Shown here in pieces: positions 1 to 4,881 of a stretch of 10,016 nt of DNA; within the stretch, counting starts at the first letter, position 1; the number at the start of each line of letters is the position of its first letter. The translations under genes and the position numbers were made by a program. Source of the DNA: Methanothrix sp. (GTDB lineage Archaea > Halobacteriota > Methanosarcinia > Methanotrichales > Methanotrichaceae); assembly GCA_023229165.1 (NCBI GenBank), contig JALNZQ010000082.1, forward strand, positions 1 to 10,016. Reading direction: 5' to 3'. The notes beneath the pieces are model-generated. The model did not search any database. It had not been told where the DNA came from and saw nothing but the letters and a program-made list of their open reading frames with translations.

Positions 1-951
1 AGGCATGTGGTAGCCTAAAGAGCGGGGCGTGTCCTTTGGGCAGAGCACTGCGCCCACCTTTTTCCCTGCCTTCTTCTCCGGTGTTTCCTCCTCTTGCACC
101 ATCTCGATGAGCGGCCAGTAGACATCGGGCCGGCGGTTTCGGAAAAAGCCCCAGCCCTCCCGCACCGCCTCGTTCCTGGCGAGATCAAGCTCCACCACCA
201 GCACTTCTTCTGCGCTGCTGCCGGCTCGGGCCAGGATTTTGCCGAAGGGGTCGCAGACAAAGGAACTGCCCCAGAAAACCAGGTCTTCCTCACAGCCCAC
301 CCTGTTGGCCGCAGCCACATAAACGCTGTTGGCGATGGCGTGGCCTCTTTGCACCGTCTCCCAGGCATCATGCCAGTCGCCCTCCGCCGGCTCCTCCTCG
401 CCTTTGATCCAGCCGATGGCAGTAGGATAGAAAATGATCTGCGCTCCGCCCAGGGCCGCTACGCGCGCCGCCTCCGGGAACCACTGGTCGTAGCAGATGA
501 GCGCGGCAAATTTGGCATAGCGGGTATCGTAAACCCGGATCTCCTCGCCGGGGGTGAAGTAACTCTGCTCATAAAAGAGAGGATCGTGGGGAATGTGCAC
601 CTTGCGATAGGTGGGAAGAAGGCTGCCGTCGGCATCGATCACGGCCACTGAGTTGTAGAATCCGGACTCGTCTTTCTCGAAGACGGGGACTATTATCACT
701 ATCATCAGCTCTTTCGCCAGCGTGGAAAAGGCCTCTGTTGACGGGCCGGGAATGGTCTCCGCCAGGGCTGCGGCATCTTTGCCATCCCGCTGAGGAAAGT
801 AGCGCGTGCGGAAAAGCTCTTGCAGGCAGACGATCTGCGCGCCTTTGCTTGCGGCATGTCTTACTTTTTCTATCGTACTTTTCAGGTTGAGATCGAGATC
901 CTCGGAGACCGAGGTTTGAATCAATGCGATTGTGACTTTTTTCTCTGGCAT
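1..951 (-). CDS. aguB: N-carbamoylputrescine amidase domain, possibly fused to agmatine deiminase (partial, runs off left edge)
   Basis: Carbon-nitrogen hydrolase of the nitrilase superfamily; the family member it most resembles converts N-carbamoylputrescine to putrescine, CO2 and ammonia in the cytoplasm (agmatine route to polyamines). 317 residues are visible from ATG at 951 with no stop. The Glu-Lys-Cys triad is present: E45 in CLQELF, K117 in YRKVHIPHD and C153 in LICYDQWFPE. The CYDQWFPEAAR and HIPHDPLFYE contexts are typical of AguB rather than of general nitrilases. The amidase domain should end near residue 284 (RNRRPDVYWPLI). After a charged linker, residues 305-317 read PKDTPRSLGYHMP, which resembles the N-terminus of agmatine deiminase, so the gene may be an AguB-AguA fusion. 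A GGGGGA run lies about 6 bases before the ATG. The upstream methyltransferase gene is codirectional, 59 bases away. The amidase call is strong; the fusion is inferred from few residues. Confidence 0.88.
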   Translation of the reverse strand, partial: MPEKKVTIALIQTSVSEDLDLNLKSTIEKVRHAASKGAQIVCLQELFRTRYFPQRDGKDAAALAETIPGPSTEAFSTLAKELMIVIIVPVFEKDESGFYNSVAVIDADGSLLPTYRKVHIPHDPLFYEQSYFTPGEEIRVYDTRYAKFAALICYDQWFPEAARVAALGGAQIIFYPTAIGWIKGEEEPAEGDWHDAWETVQRGHAIANSVYVAAANRVGCEEDLVFWGSSFVCDPFGKILARAGSSAEEVLVVELDLARNEAVREGWGFFRNRRPDVYWPLIEMVQEEETPEKKAGKKVGAVLCPKDTPRSLGYHMP

Positions 952-1010
952 GCGCTTCCCCCTAAATCGAATGCGTTGCTTGCTTAACTATTTGGCGGGT
1001 TTTTGGCTTT

Positions 1011-1724
1011 TCAAAAGGGCTTTCTGCCTGCCATCAGGGCGATGCAAAGATACTGCCAGAGCACATTGACCTGCACATATCCAGCTTGCCTCCACCACTT
1101 TTCCTTCTCGGCCTTGCTGCAATAGTAATGCGTCTCATTTTCGTCTCTCAGCCGTGCCACGAATTCGGAGAGCTCAGGATCAACTGCCTTGCGCCGCTGT
1201 TCCATTTCTTCAAAGAACCACTGCCGCATGTCGCTTCCCTCCTCTGAGTAGCCCTCCGCCGCCAGGAGCCAGCCGCCCGGCTTGAGCCGGCTGTAGCATT
1301 TTGCAATGGCCTCTTGGTAGCGATCAAATGGCAGGTGCTCTAAAACCAGGGTGGAGATGATGGCGTCATACCCCTCGTTCTCCAGGCCCTCCTGCCAGTC
1401 GTTTTCGGCGAGGTCTGCCACCTTGCATCCCAGGATCGCCTCCGGGTGGGCGCGGGTGATCTTTTCGCAAGCCACCTTTACCATCCTCTCCGAGCCGTCG
1501 AGGAGGAAAATCCCGGCTGAAGGGATTTTCCGGAGCACAGCCAGAGCGGCATTGCCTGTTCCGCATCCCAGATCAATGATCTTCGCCTCTTGAGGCAGAT
1601 ACCTCCGGCAAGCCTCGGCCACAAGGTCGAGCATCTCCTGATAGCCGGGAACCACAGCAGACTGGTAGAGGTCGTAGGCTTGGGCGTGTGATTCATAGCA
1701 TGAGACGGTAGAATTGTCTTTCAT
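1011..1724 (-). CDS. Class I SAM-dependent methyltransferase, substrate unknown
   Basis: A 237-residue soluble methyltransferase with a Rossmann-like SAM-binding fold, close to the usual size for a single-domain enzyme. Motif I is KIIDLGCGTG at residues 48-57; the acidic residue that would hold the SAM ribose is D76 in FLLDGSERM; motif III is ADL at 103-105; motif IV is YDAIISTLVLEHLP at 119-132; LKPGG at 147-151 leads into the next strand. The C-terminal part (about 160-237) carries a helical insert and a strand ending in LCIALMAGRKPF, which probably forms the substrate-side cap. No substrate-specific motif was recognised, so no reaction beyond methyl transfer is claimed. The ATG at 1724 is preceded by AAGGA about 6 bases away. 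Upstream lies a transposase remnant, only 12 bases off, so the native promoter may have been replaced or lost. It may be co-transcribed with the amidase gene downstream. Confidence 0.86.
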   Translation of the reverse strand: MKDNSTVSCYESHAQAYDLYQSAVVPGYQEMLDLVAEACRRYLPQEAKIIDLGCGTGNAALAVLRKIPSAGIFLLDGSERMVKVACEKITRAHPEAILGCKVADLAENDWQEGLENEGYDAIISTLVLEHLPFDRYQEAIAKCYSRLKPGGWLLAAEGYSEEGSDMRQWFFEEMEQRRKAVDPELSEFVARLRDENETHYYCSKAEKEKWWRQAGYVQVNVLWQYLCIALMAGRKPF

Positions 1725-1736
1725 GAGTAATCCTTG

Positions 1737-2063
1737 TTAATTGGACAAATATTGTTTGCATTTAATCTTGATTTTGGGCTTTTTTGATTCGTTTGACCAT
1801 TTTTTGGACTTCTCTGCGGGTGGGAGTTTTGGCTCGCGTGGAGGGACGTTTGGTGCGATTTTCGGTTTGCCTTTCTCTCCCTTCAATCGAGCTTTCTCAT
1901 CTCTCAATTGCTGAACATCTACACGAAATTGCTGTTTCTCTTGAAGCAATTGTTCTATTACGTTGAGCAGAGTGATGATGAGAGACTTTACTGAATCGTT
2001 ATCATCGAAGTTGATCTTATCCACATCAAGGCTGATAATATCATTTTGTATAATTTCTCCCAC
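1737..2063 (-). pseudogene. Transposase N-terminal fragment (coiled-coil head, IS66-like or related archaeal family)
   Basis: A 108-residue open frame starting with GTG at 2063. It contains a leucine-rich coiled coil (about residues 25-63: SVKSLIITLLNVIEQLL, then QQLRDEKARLKGEKGKPKI) followed by a Lys/Pro-rich basic linker. The combination of LRDE.ARLKGEKGKP and a basic tail is the N-terminal signature of a transposase type common in methanogens, as recalled rather than searched. A full protein of that kind continues for several hundred residues with the catalytic domain; here it stops after KIKCKQYLSN, so the catalytic part is missing. The segment is much more AT-rich than the flanking methyltransferase. 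AT-rich boxes (ATTATAAATAG on the minus strand near 2087-2098) sit about 29 bases upstream of the GTG and could still drive transcription. The exact IS family is uncertain. Confidence 0.6.
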
Positions 2064-2121
2064 AATGAAATATATATAAACAATATCTATTTATAATCAC
2101 CGTTCTGACAAATTGACAGCT

Positions 2122-2310
2122 CTATTGAGCATGTACATTATTGAAGCCATTATGGTTCATGGGAGTCCTGCAATCAGTACATAATGGTGGTTTAATTTTG
2201 CGGAAGATTCCATTCGAAGTGTACTCGTGATCGTCCGAATATCTCTCGAAAATCGCTTTCAACGGTTCGGCGAAGGGAAAGTTTTTCCTGGTAAGCTGTA
2301 TTTGTGTCAT
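2122..2310 (-). pseudogene. Transposase N-terminal fragment with zinc-finger-like CxxC
   Basis: A 62-residue open frame from ATG at 2310 ending in TAG. Its features are an N-terminal segment (NFPFAEPLKAIFERY) and then PPLCTDCRTPMNHNGFN, a CxxC zinc-ribbon-like half site. Such heads are found at the N-terminus of several archaeal transposases, where the matching second Cys pair and the DDE domain follow. Here the frame stops twelve residues after the second Cys, so both are absent. The fragment starts about 27 bases from the truncated 5' end of the MNT gene on the other strand. This suggests that insertion of this element removed the beginning of that gene. It differs from the neighbouring coiled-coil fragment, so at least two insertion or deletion events are needed. 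The assignment rests on motif style and context only. Confidence 0.5.
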
Positions 2311-2337
2311 TGAAGGGTCACACAGGGTACATTTCGC

Positions 2338-2610
2338 TTGAAGACTGCCAGGGGCCTAGGCCTTTACGGGAGCTGGGCCAGGGGCACGAATCACCAGGAT
2401 AGCGACCTGGATGTCTGGATCAGAGCAGATAGCCTTCCTCCGGAGAGCGTGCTGTCGAGACTGCAACGGGATTTAAGCCTTCAGGCTGACTGCGAAGTCA
2501 ATTTGCTGGTGCTGACGCCAGAAAAGCTGGAGAGGCTTAAGATAGATGATGCACCCTTCTACAACTCCCTGGTCATGAGTTCAGTGACGCTGAAAGGTAG
2601 AGCCACTTGA
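2338..2610 (+). CDS. MNT-type nucleotidyltransferase (antitoxin MntA-like), N-terminally truncated
   Basis: A 90-residue minimal nucleotidyltransferase. The active-site pattern GSX10DXD is intact: G11-S12, then D23 and D25 (GSWARGTNHQDSDLDVW). In characterised MntA-HepT pairs the MNT protein neutralises a HEPN RNase by adding AMP groups to it, and the gene overlapping here by 4 bases (2607-2610) does encode a HEPN fragment. The C-terminal half (EVNLLVLTPEKLERLKIDD, then FYNSLVMSSVTLKG) looks complete. The only possible start is TTG at 2338, because the frame is closed by TGA at 2311-2313. This leaves out the helix that normally precedes the first strand: the GS motif usually lies about 25-35 residues in, and here it lies at 11. 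No Shine-Dalgarno site is visible. The 5' end was probably lost to the adjacent transposase insertion, so this may be a pseudogene despite its intact motif. Confidence 0.78.
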   Translation: MKTARGLGLYGSWARGTNHQDSDLDVWIRADSLPPESVLSRLQRDLSLQADCEVNLLVLTPEKLERLKIDDAPFYNSLVMSSVTLKGRAT

Positions 2611-2810
2611 AGAATATCGATGATTGCTTTCTGCGCGGCCTGCTTCGTAAGGTGGAGCCCTTCCTGACCAAGAGCGAGCAGTCTCTGCTCCAGGCCAGGG
2701 ACTGGCTCTCCGAAGCCGAGAAGAACATGGAGGCAGAGGCCTTGCGGTCCGCTATCTCTTCAGCGTACCTGGCCGTCTTTCATTCAGCTGTGTGTAACCT
2801 ACATTCTTAA
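2607..2810 (+). pseudogene. HEPN-domain toxin (HepT-like), truncated after about 57 residues
   Basis: The frame begins with TTG overlapping the MNT stop (TTGA), as in typical MNT-HEPN operons. Residues 1-57 look like the N-terminal helices of a HEPN protein (ARDWLSEAEKNMEAEALRSA, then SSAYLAVFHSA). Homologues continue for a further 70 or so residues and carry the RX4-6H RNase motif. Here the similarity stops at FHSA, near base 2795, and five unrelated codons lead to TAA. No other frame downstream continues the domain. The catalytic Arg-His pair is therefore missing and the toxin should be inactive. Coding-like sequence just downstream belongs to a different small gene, so a deletion probably joined the two. 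Confidence 0.72.
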
Positions 2811-2846
2811 GAAAAATGGTATGGAATTAGTCTCCATTTTTGATGC

Positions 2847-2859
2847 CGAAAAATATTTT
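2847..2859 (+). promoter_or_regulatory. Archaeal BRE/TATA-like box for the small gene at 2885
   Basis: CGAAAAATATTTT fits a purine-rich BRE followed by an A/T box. Its centre lies about 30 bases before the ATG at 2885, the spacing expected for a leaderless archaeal transcript. Seen by eye only. Confidence 0.4.
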
Positions 2860-2884
2860 GCACAATATCTGTTATTGAGTACCA

Positions 2885-3030
2885 ATGCCTTCTCCCAAAC
2901 TCACCAAGATTACCTTAACCATTCCGCAGAGCAACGCGATTGGCTCAGAGATCATCCGGAGATCGATATCTCAAAACTGCTAAAACAGGCAATCAGGAAT
3001 CAGATGACGAAGGACGCTCGGAAGGCATAG
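2885..3030 (+). pseudogene. Small DNA-binding/antitoxin-like protein broken by a one-base frameshift
   Basis: Two frames together give one plausible small protein. From ATG at 2885 the first frame reads MPSPKLTKITLTIP, which resembles the N-terminal strand of ribbon-helix-helix type small proteins. It then loses sense and stops at TAA after NC. From about base 2927 the frame one base back reads EQRDWLRDHPEIDISKLL and continues KQAIRNQMTKDARKA to TAG at 3030; the pattern WL..HPEI.IS.LL..AI is common in small archaeal proteins of this kind. One missing base around 2924-2930 explains the break. The restored product would have about 48 residues. A TATA-like box about 30 bases upstream supports the ATG. 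It could be the orphan antitoxin of a lost toxin. A sequencing error would also explain the shift. Confidence 0.5.
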
Positions 3031-3034
3031 CATT

Positions 3035-3373
3035 CTACAATTCGCCAGCCAGCTTCAATACAGCATCTTGCGTCTGGTGGGCGAGGCGGAACCCCAACTC
3101 CTGGAGTTTGTCGAGAGATGGCCTCACGCTAGTTAGGTAGCCTGCACGTTTTGCGTCCAGAAGTAACCCTAGAGTGCCCTTAATAGGTATTCCCTTTGCA
3201 ATGGCCACGCGGCGTGCCAGAGCATCATCCAGAAGTACAACGCTTCCAGGCATTTCTAGGGCCAGCATTAGTACCTGGGATTCACCAGGTCCAAGATCTG
3301 TTATTAAGGATGCAGCCTTGGCGCTTACAGGTGCTTGTATACGGACCCATTTGAGGATCTCTGGTTGTGGCAA
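3035..3373 (-). pseudogene. DUF3368 PIN-like toxin, N-terminus missing
   Basis: Only the C-terminal two thirds of a DUF3368 protein is present (112 residues from a TTG at 3373; the family is usually about 155-170). Recognisable parts are LGPGESQVLMLALEM (residues 28-42), VVLLDDALARRVA (45-57), GIPIKGTLGLLLDAKRAG (60-77) and SLDKLQELGFRL, all typical of the family. The first part, with the Asp of the usual D-T/S-x-P strand that begins PIN-like nucleases, is absent. The frame stays open upstream through the end of the antitoxin gene but offers no ATG or family-like sequence. It follows the UPF0175 gene directly, the normal antitoxin-toxin order, so an internal deletion of about 50-60 codons fits best. 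One catalytic acidic residue is lost, so nuclease activity is unlikely. Confidence 0.75.
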
Positions 3374-3396
3374 GTCTAATCCTTTTGCAGATGATT

Positions 3397-3648
3397 TCAG
3401 GCAAGAACCGCCTCCGCCTTGAGGTCTTCTTCTGTCAGGCGAAAAGTATCAACACCATAGTTCGCCAATCTGGTAAGGAAAAGTGTTCTTGGTATTCCTG
3501 CCAGTCTGGCTGCCGCCCCAGATGATAGTCTTCCCAGTTCAAAGAGCTTTATCGCTGCTGCTAACCTCAGCTCCTTTCCCAATTCGTCTGGGGACATCTT
3601 AAGGGCTAGTAAGGCATCATCTGGCACTTGTAAGACTATCTCGCTCAT
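3397..3648 (-). CDS. UPF0175 family antitoxin
   Basis: An 83-residue protein of the UPF0175 family, which is commonly paired with DUF3368 toxins. It has an N-terminal strand (MSEIVLQVPDD), a helix rich in small residues (LGKELRLAAAIKLFELGRLS) and a helix-turn-helix-like stretch (SGAAARLAGIPRTLFLTRLA) ending in YGVDTFRLTEEDLKAEAVLA. The size is normal for the family and no residue is obviously missing. The frame extends 27 codons further upstream to 3729, but the ATG at 3648 is preferred: it gives the standard family N-terminus and lies about 28 bases after a TATA-like box. No Shine-Dalgarno site is present, so a leaderless message is likely. The toxin gene downstream is truncated, so this antitoxin may now be an orphan repressor. 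Confidence 0.82.
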   Translation of the reverse strand: MSEIVLQVPDDALLALKMSPDELGKELRLAAAIKLFELGRLSSGAAARLAGIPRTLFLTRLANYGVDTFRLTEEDLKAEAVLA

Positions 3649-3670
3649 GTGCTCTAATGTTATAGTGGTA

Positions 3671-3685
3671 GTTATGTATATCTTT
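3671..3685 (-). promoter_or_regulatory. Archaeal BRE/TATA-like box for the UPF0175 gene
   Basis: On the minus strand this reads AAAGATATACATAAC, an A-rich BRE followed by TATACATA. Its centre is about 28 bases upstream of the ATG at 3648, which fits a leaderless start and argues against the longer reading frame. Confidence 0.45.
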
Positions 3686-3883
3686 GCATTCATGTAGTCG
3701 TCTGAGAGACACGGGGAGGAGTCTGGCAAAATATCAGTCTATTTACTGATCATGAATCTCCTATGGTAACTGTACGGGGAATGAGATTCTCGCATATATT
3801 GATGGCTTCGCCAATATCCGCCCCATCGTCTCAGGGCCGCCTTTTCGCAATCATTATAGCCTAACCGCGAGGAGTTTCTAATC

Positions 3884-4048
3884 ATGGCTGGAGCAACAGA
3901 GGAAGCCGTTATCCAGGATGCCAACGAGGCCGCCCTCAAGGAATTCAAAGAGGGAGTAAAAAGAAGCATCAGGCAAGCGGACGCGGGTTTGGTTAAGACT
4001 TTCAAAACTAAGGAAGAGTTCTTGGACCACCTGAAGAATCTTGAGTAA
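3884..4048 (+). CDS. Small antitoxin-like protein (54 residues)
   Basis: The frame runs from ATG at 3884 to TAA at 4046-4048. GAGGAG at 3869-3874, nine bases upstream, is a good Shine-Dalgarno site and fixes the start. The protein is helical and charged: an N-terminal amphipathic part (EEAVIQDANEAALKEFKEG) and a C-terminal VKTFKTKEEFLDHLKNLE. The ending resembles the toxin-wrapping tail of RelB/ParD-like antitoxins, with a short strand followed by an acidic helix. The product is shorter than most antitoxins (about 70-90 residues) and has no clear DNA-binding motif. Directly downstream, from ATG at 4054, lies a very short frame that may be the remnant of a RelE-type toxin. The assignment as an antitoxin is an inference from size, tail pattern and position among other toxin-antitoxin genes. 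Confidence 0.62.
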   Translation: MAGATEEAVIQDANEAALKEFKEGVKRSIRQADAGLVKTFKTKEEFLDHLKNLE

Positions 4049-4053
4049 GATCC

Positions 4054-4119
4054 ATGGATTACGAATCCACACCTGATTATCAAAAGAAACGCAACCCAAA
4101 GCGCCAAAAGATGAAATAA
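4054..4119 (+). pseudogene. Possible RelE-like toxin remnant (21 codons)
   Basis: An ATG five bases after the antitoxin-like gene opens a 21-codon frame, MDYESTPDYQKKRNPKRQK then MK and TAA. RelE/ParE toxins often begin with a strand and a Lys-rich helix of the type Y.I.YTPDF.K.LKKLPK, which this loosely resembles. The position right after an antitoxin-like gene is the expected one. The match is short and could be chance. Confidence 0.3.
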
Positions 4120-4230
4120 AATCCGGAGCGCACCATCAGGACTTAAAAGGTCTAAAGCGTATTTATAAAATGATGAATCCTCTCATGTTGCCTAGATGGT
4201 TGTATAAAAATAGTGCGTGTAACACTCAGA

Positions 4231-4248
4231 CCGGAAAATCTATAAATT
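4231..4248 (+). promoter_or_regulatory. BRE/TATA-like promoter of the RHH-wHTH operon
   Basis: CCGGAAAATCTATAAATT combines a GGAAAA BRE-like element with a TATAAATT box. The box centre (about 4244) is 27 bases before the ATG at 4271 and 21 bases before the ATG at 4265. With archaeal spacing the transcript would begin at about 4270-4271, which favours the second ATG as a leaderless start. Confidence 0.5.
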
Positions 4249-4264
4249 AGTATTAACTAATAAA

Positions 4265-4618
4265 ATGAATATGGGGGCAGATGTAGGCACTGTTGAGGGC
4301 AGTGCAGGTAAAGTAGTTGGTGCCAAGCTTACCCGAAATGAGATTGGCCAGATCAATAGGCTCGTAGAGGCTGGTCTCTACCTCAATCCCTCTGACTTCA
4401 TCCGTGATGCTGTCAGGGAAAAACTGGCGGCAATAAAAGTCATTGAATACCGTGATGTAGACTATGATACCGCCAAAAAAGAAGTGGCTGGGTATTTCCA
4501 GATGAAAGGTGAAGCATACGCCTCCGATGCCAGCACCGACCTACAGCTAGATTACGAGCTAGTATGCAAGATTATGGATGATCTGGAGATGGAAGGCAAT
4601 ATGGAGACCATTGAATGA
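4265..4618 (+). CDS. Ribbon-helix-helix plus winged-helix DNA-binding protein
   Basis: 117 residues from the ATG at 4265. An alternative ATG two codons on (4271) fits the promoter spacing better and gives 115 residues. Residues 16-57 form a ribbon-helix-helix unit: strand KVVGAKLT, helix RNEIGQINRLVEAGLY, turn NPS, helix DFIRDAVREKLAAI. After a linker (YRDVDYD), residues 69-115 look like a small winged helix: AKKEVAGYFQMKGEAYASDA, then LQLDYELVCKIMDDLEMEG. The GEAY..D......LDYELV..I...LE.EG pattern is the archaeal wHTH style. Two DNA-binding heads in one short protein suggest an autoregulated local regulator. The stop overlaps the start of the next gene (ATGA), so the two are probably translated together. 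No partner function is known to me; an antitoxin role is possible, but nothing in the sequence proves it. Confidence 0.75.
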   Translation: MNMGADVGTVEGSAGKVVGAKLTRNEIGQINRLVEAGLYLNPSDFIRDAVREKLAAIKVIEYRDVDYDTAKKEVAGYFQMKGEAYASDASTDLQLDYELVCKIMDDLEMEGNMETIE

Positions 4619-4797
4619 AAGGCTATGAGGTTGGCGACTCTATCCACGGTCACAGGATTATAGCCGAGGCCAGAAAGGTAAGCGATCCGGTGGTCATAGT
4701 CAAGAGTGCCAGGCACAAAGCACAACGGATAGTCTTAACAGAAAATGCTCATGCAATAATTGACAGAAGGGGCCGATGGTGCGGCCAAGGCCCGTGA
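4615..4797 (+). CDS. Conserved-looking 60-residue protein of unknown function
   Basis: I do not recognise this protein. It starts at ATG 4615, overlapping the previous stop by 4 bases, and ends with TGA at 4795-4797. It is basic and appears rich in beta strands: YEVGDSIHGHRIIAEARKV, then DPVVIVKSARHKAQRIVL, then NAHAIIDRRGRWCGQGP. It has no signal peptide or membrane segment. One Cys and three His are present, but no obvious metal site. The composition (balanced Val/Ile strands alternating with charged residues) is that of a real folded protein rather than a shadow frame. Coupling to a DNA-binding protein resembles toxin-antitoxin or regulator-effector pairs; that is inference. It could also be the surviving N-terminus of a longer protein, as other genes nearby are truncated. 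Confidence 0.6.
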   Translation: MKGYEVGDSIHGHRIIAEARKVSDPVVIVKSARHKAQRIVLTENAHAIIDRRGRWCGQGP

Positions 4798-4822
4798 TTC
4801 GCCTATGACCAGACTAAATGCA

Positions 4823-4838
4823 AAGCTTTACGAAGCTT
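4823..4838. repeat. Short hairpin AAGCTT-TACG-AAGCTT
   Basis: A perfect 6-base stem with a 4-base loop lies between the 60-residue gene and tyrA. There is no strong T-tract after it, so a terminator role is doubtful. Confidence 0.35.
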
Positions 4839-4881
4839 AAAGGCATTTTCATAGCCAAACGAGGTGGAGGGCAAGGGCATA

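Larger units (their letters stand above)
4049..4264 (+). other. AT-rich intergenic stretch with TATA-like boxes
   Basis: Apart from the 21-codon remnant at its left end, no gene was found. TATA-like boxes occur at about 4158-4168 (ATTTATAAAAT), about 4201-4211 (GTATAAAAAT) and 4231-4248. Only the last is well placed for the gene at 4265/4271. Confidence 0.4.

Noticed and set aside
94..651. 185-codon open frame on the plus strand
   Set aside because: It is antisense to the amidase gene, whose catalytic motifs are unmistakable. The open frame is a by-product of GC-rich codons.
2821..3030. 69-codon frame read as a single intact protein
   Set aside because: Its first half looks random, while the overlapping frame from 2885 gives a better N-terminus. 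A frameshifted small gene explains both.
3739..4107. 122-codon minus-strand frame
   Set aside because: Antisense to the 54-residue gene, which has a good ribosome-binding site. Its translation shows no coherent domain. Other minus frames over 3740-3880 have short peptide-like stretches but nothing I could identify.
4823..4838. Hairpin as a transcription terminator
   Set aside because: The stem is short and there is no T-rich tract directly after it, which archaeal termination would need.
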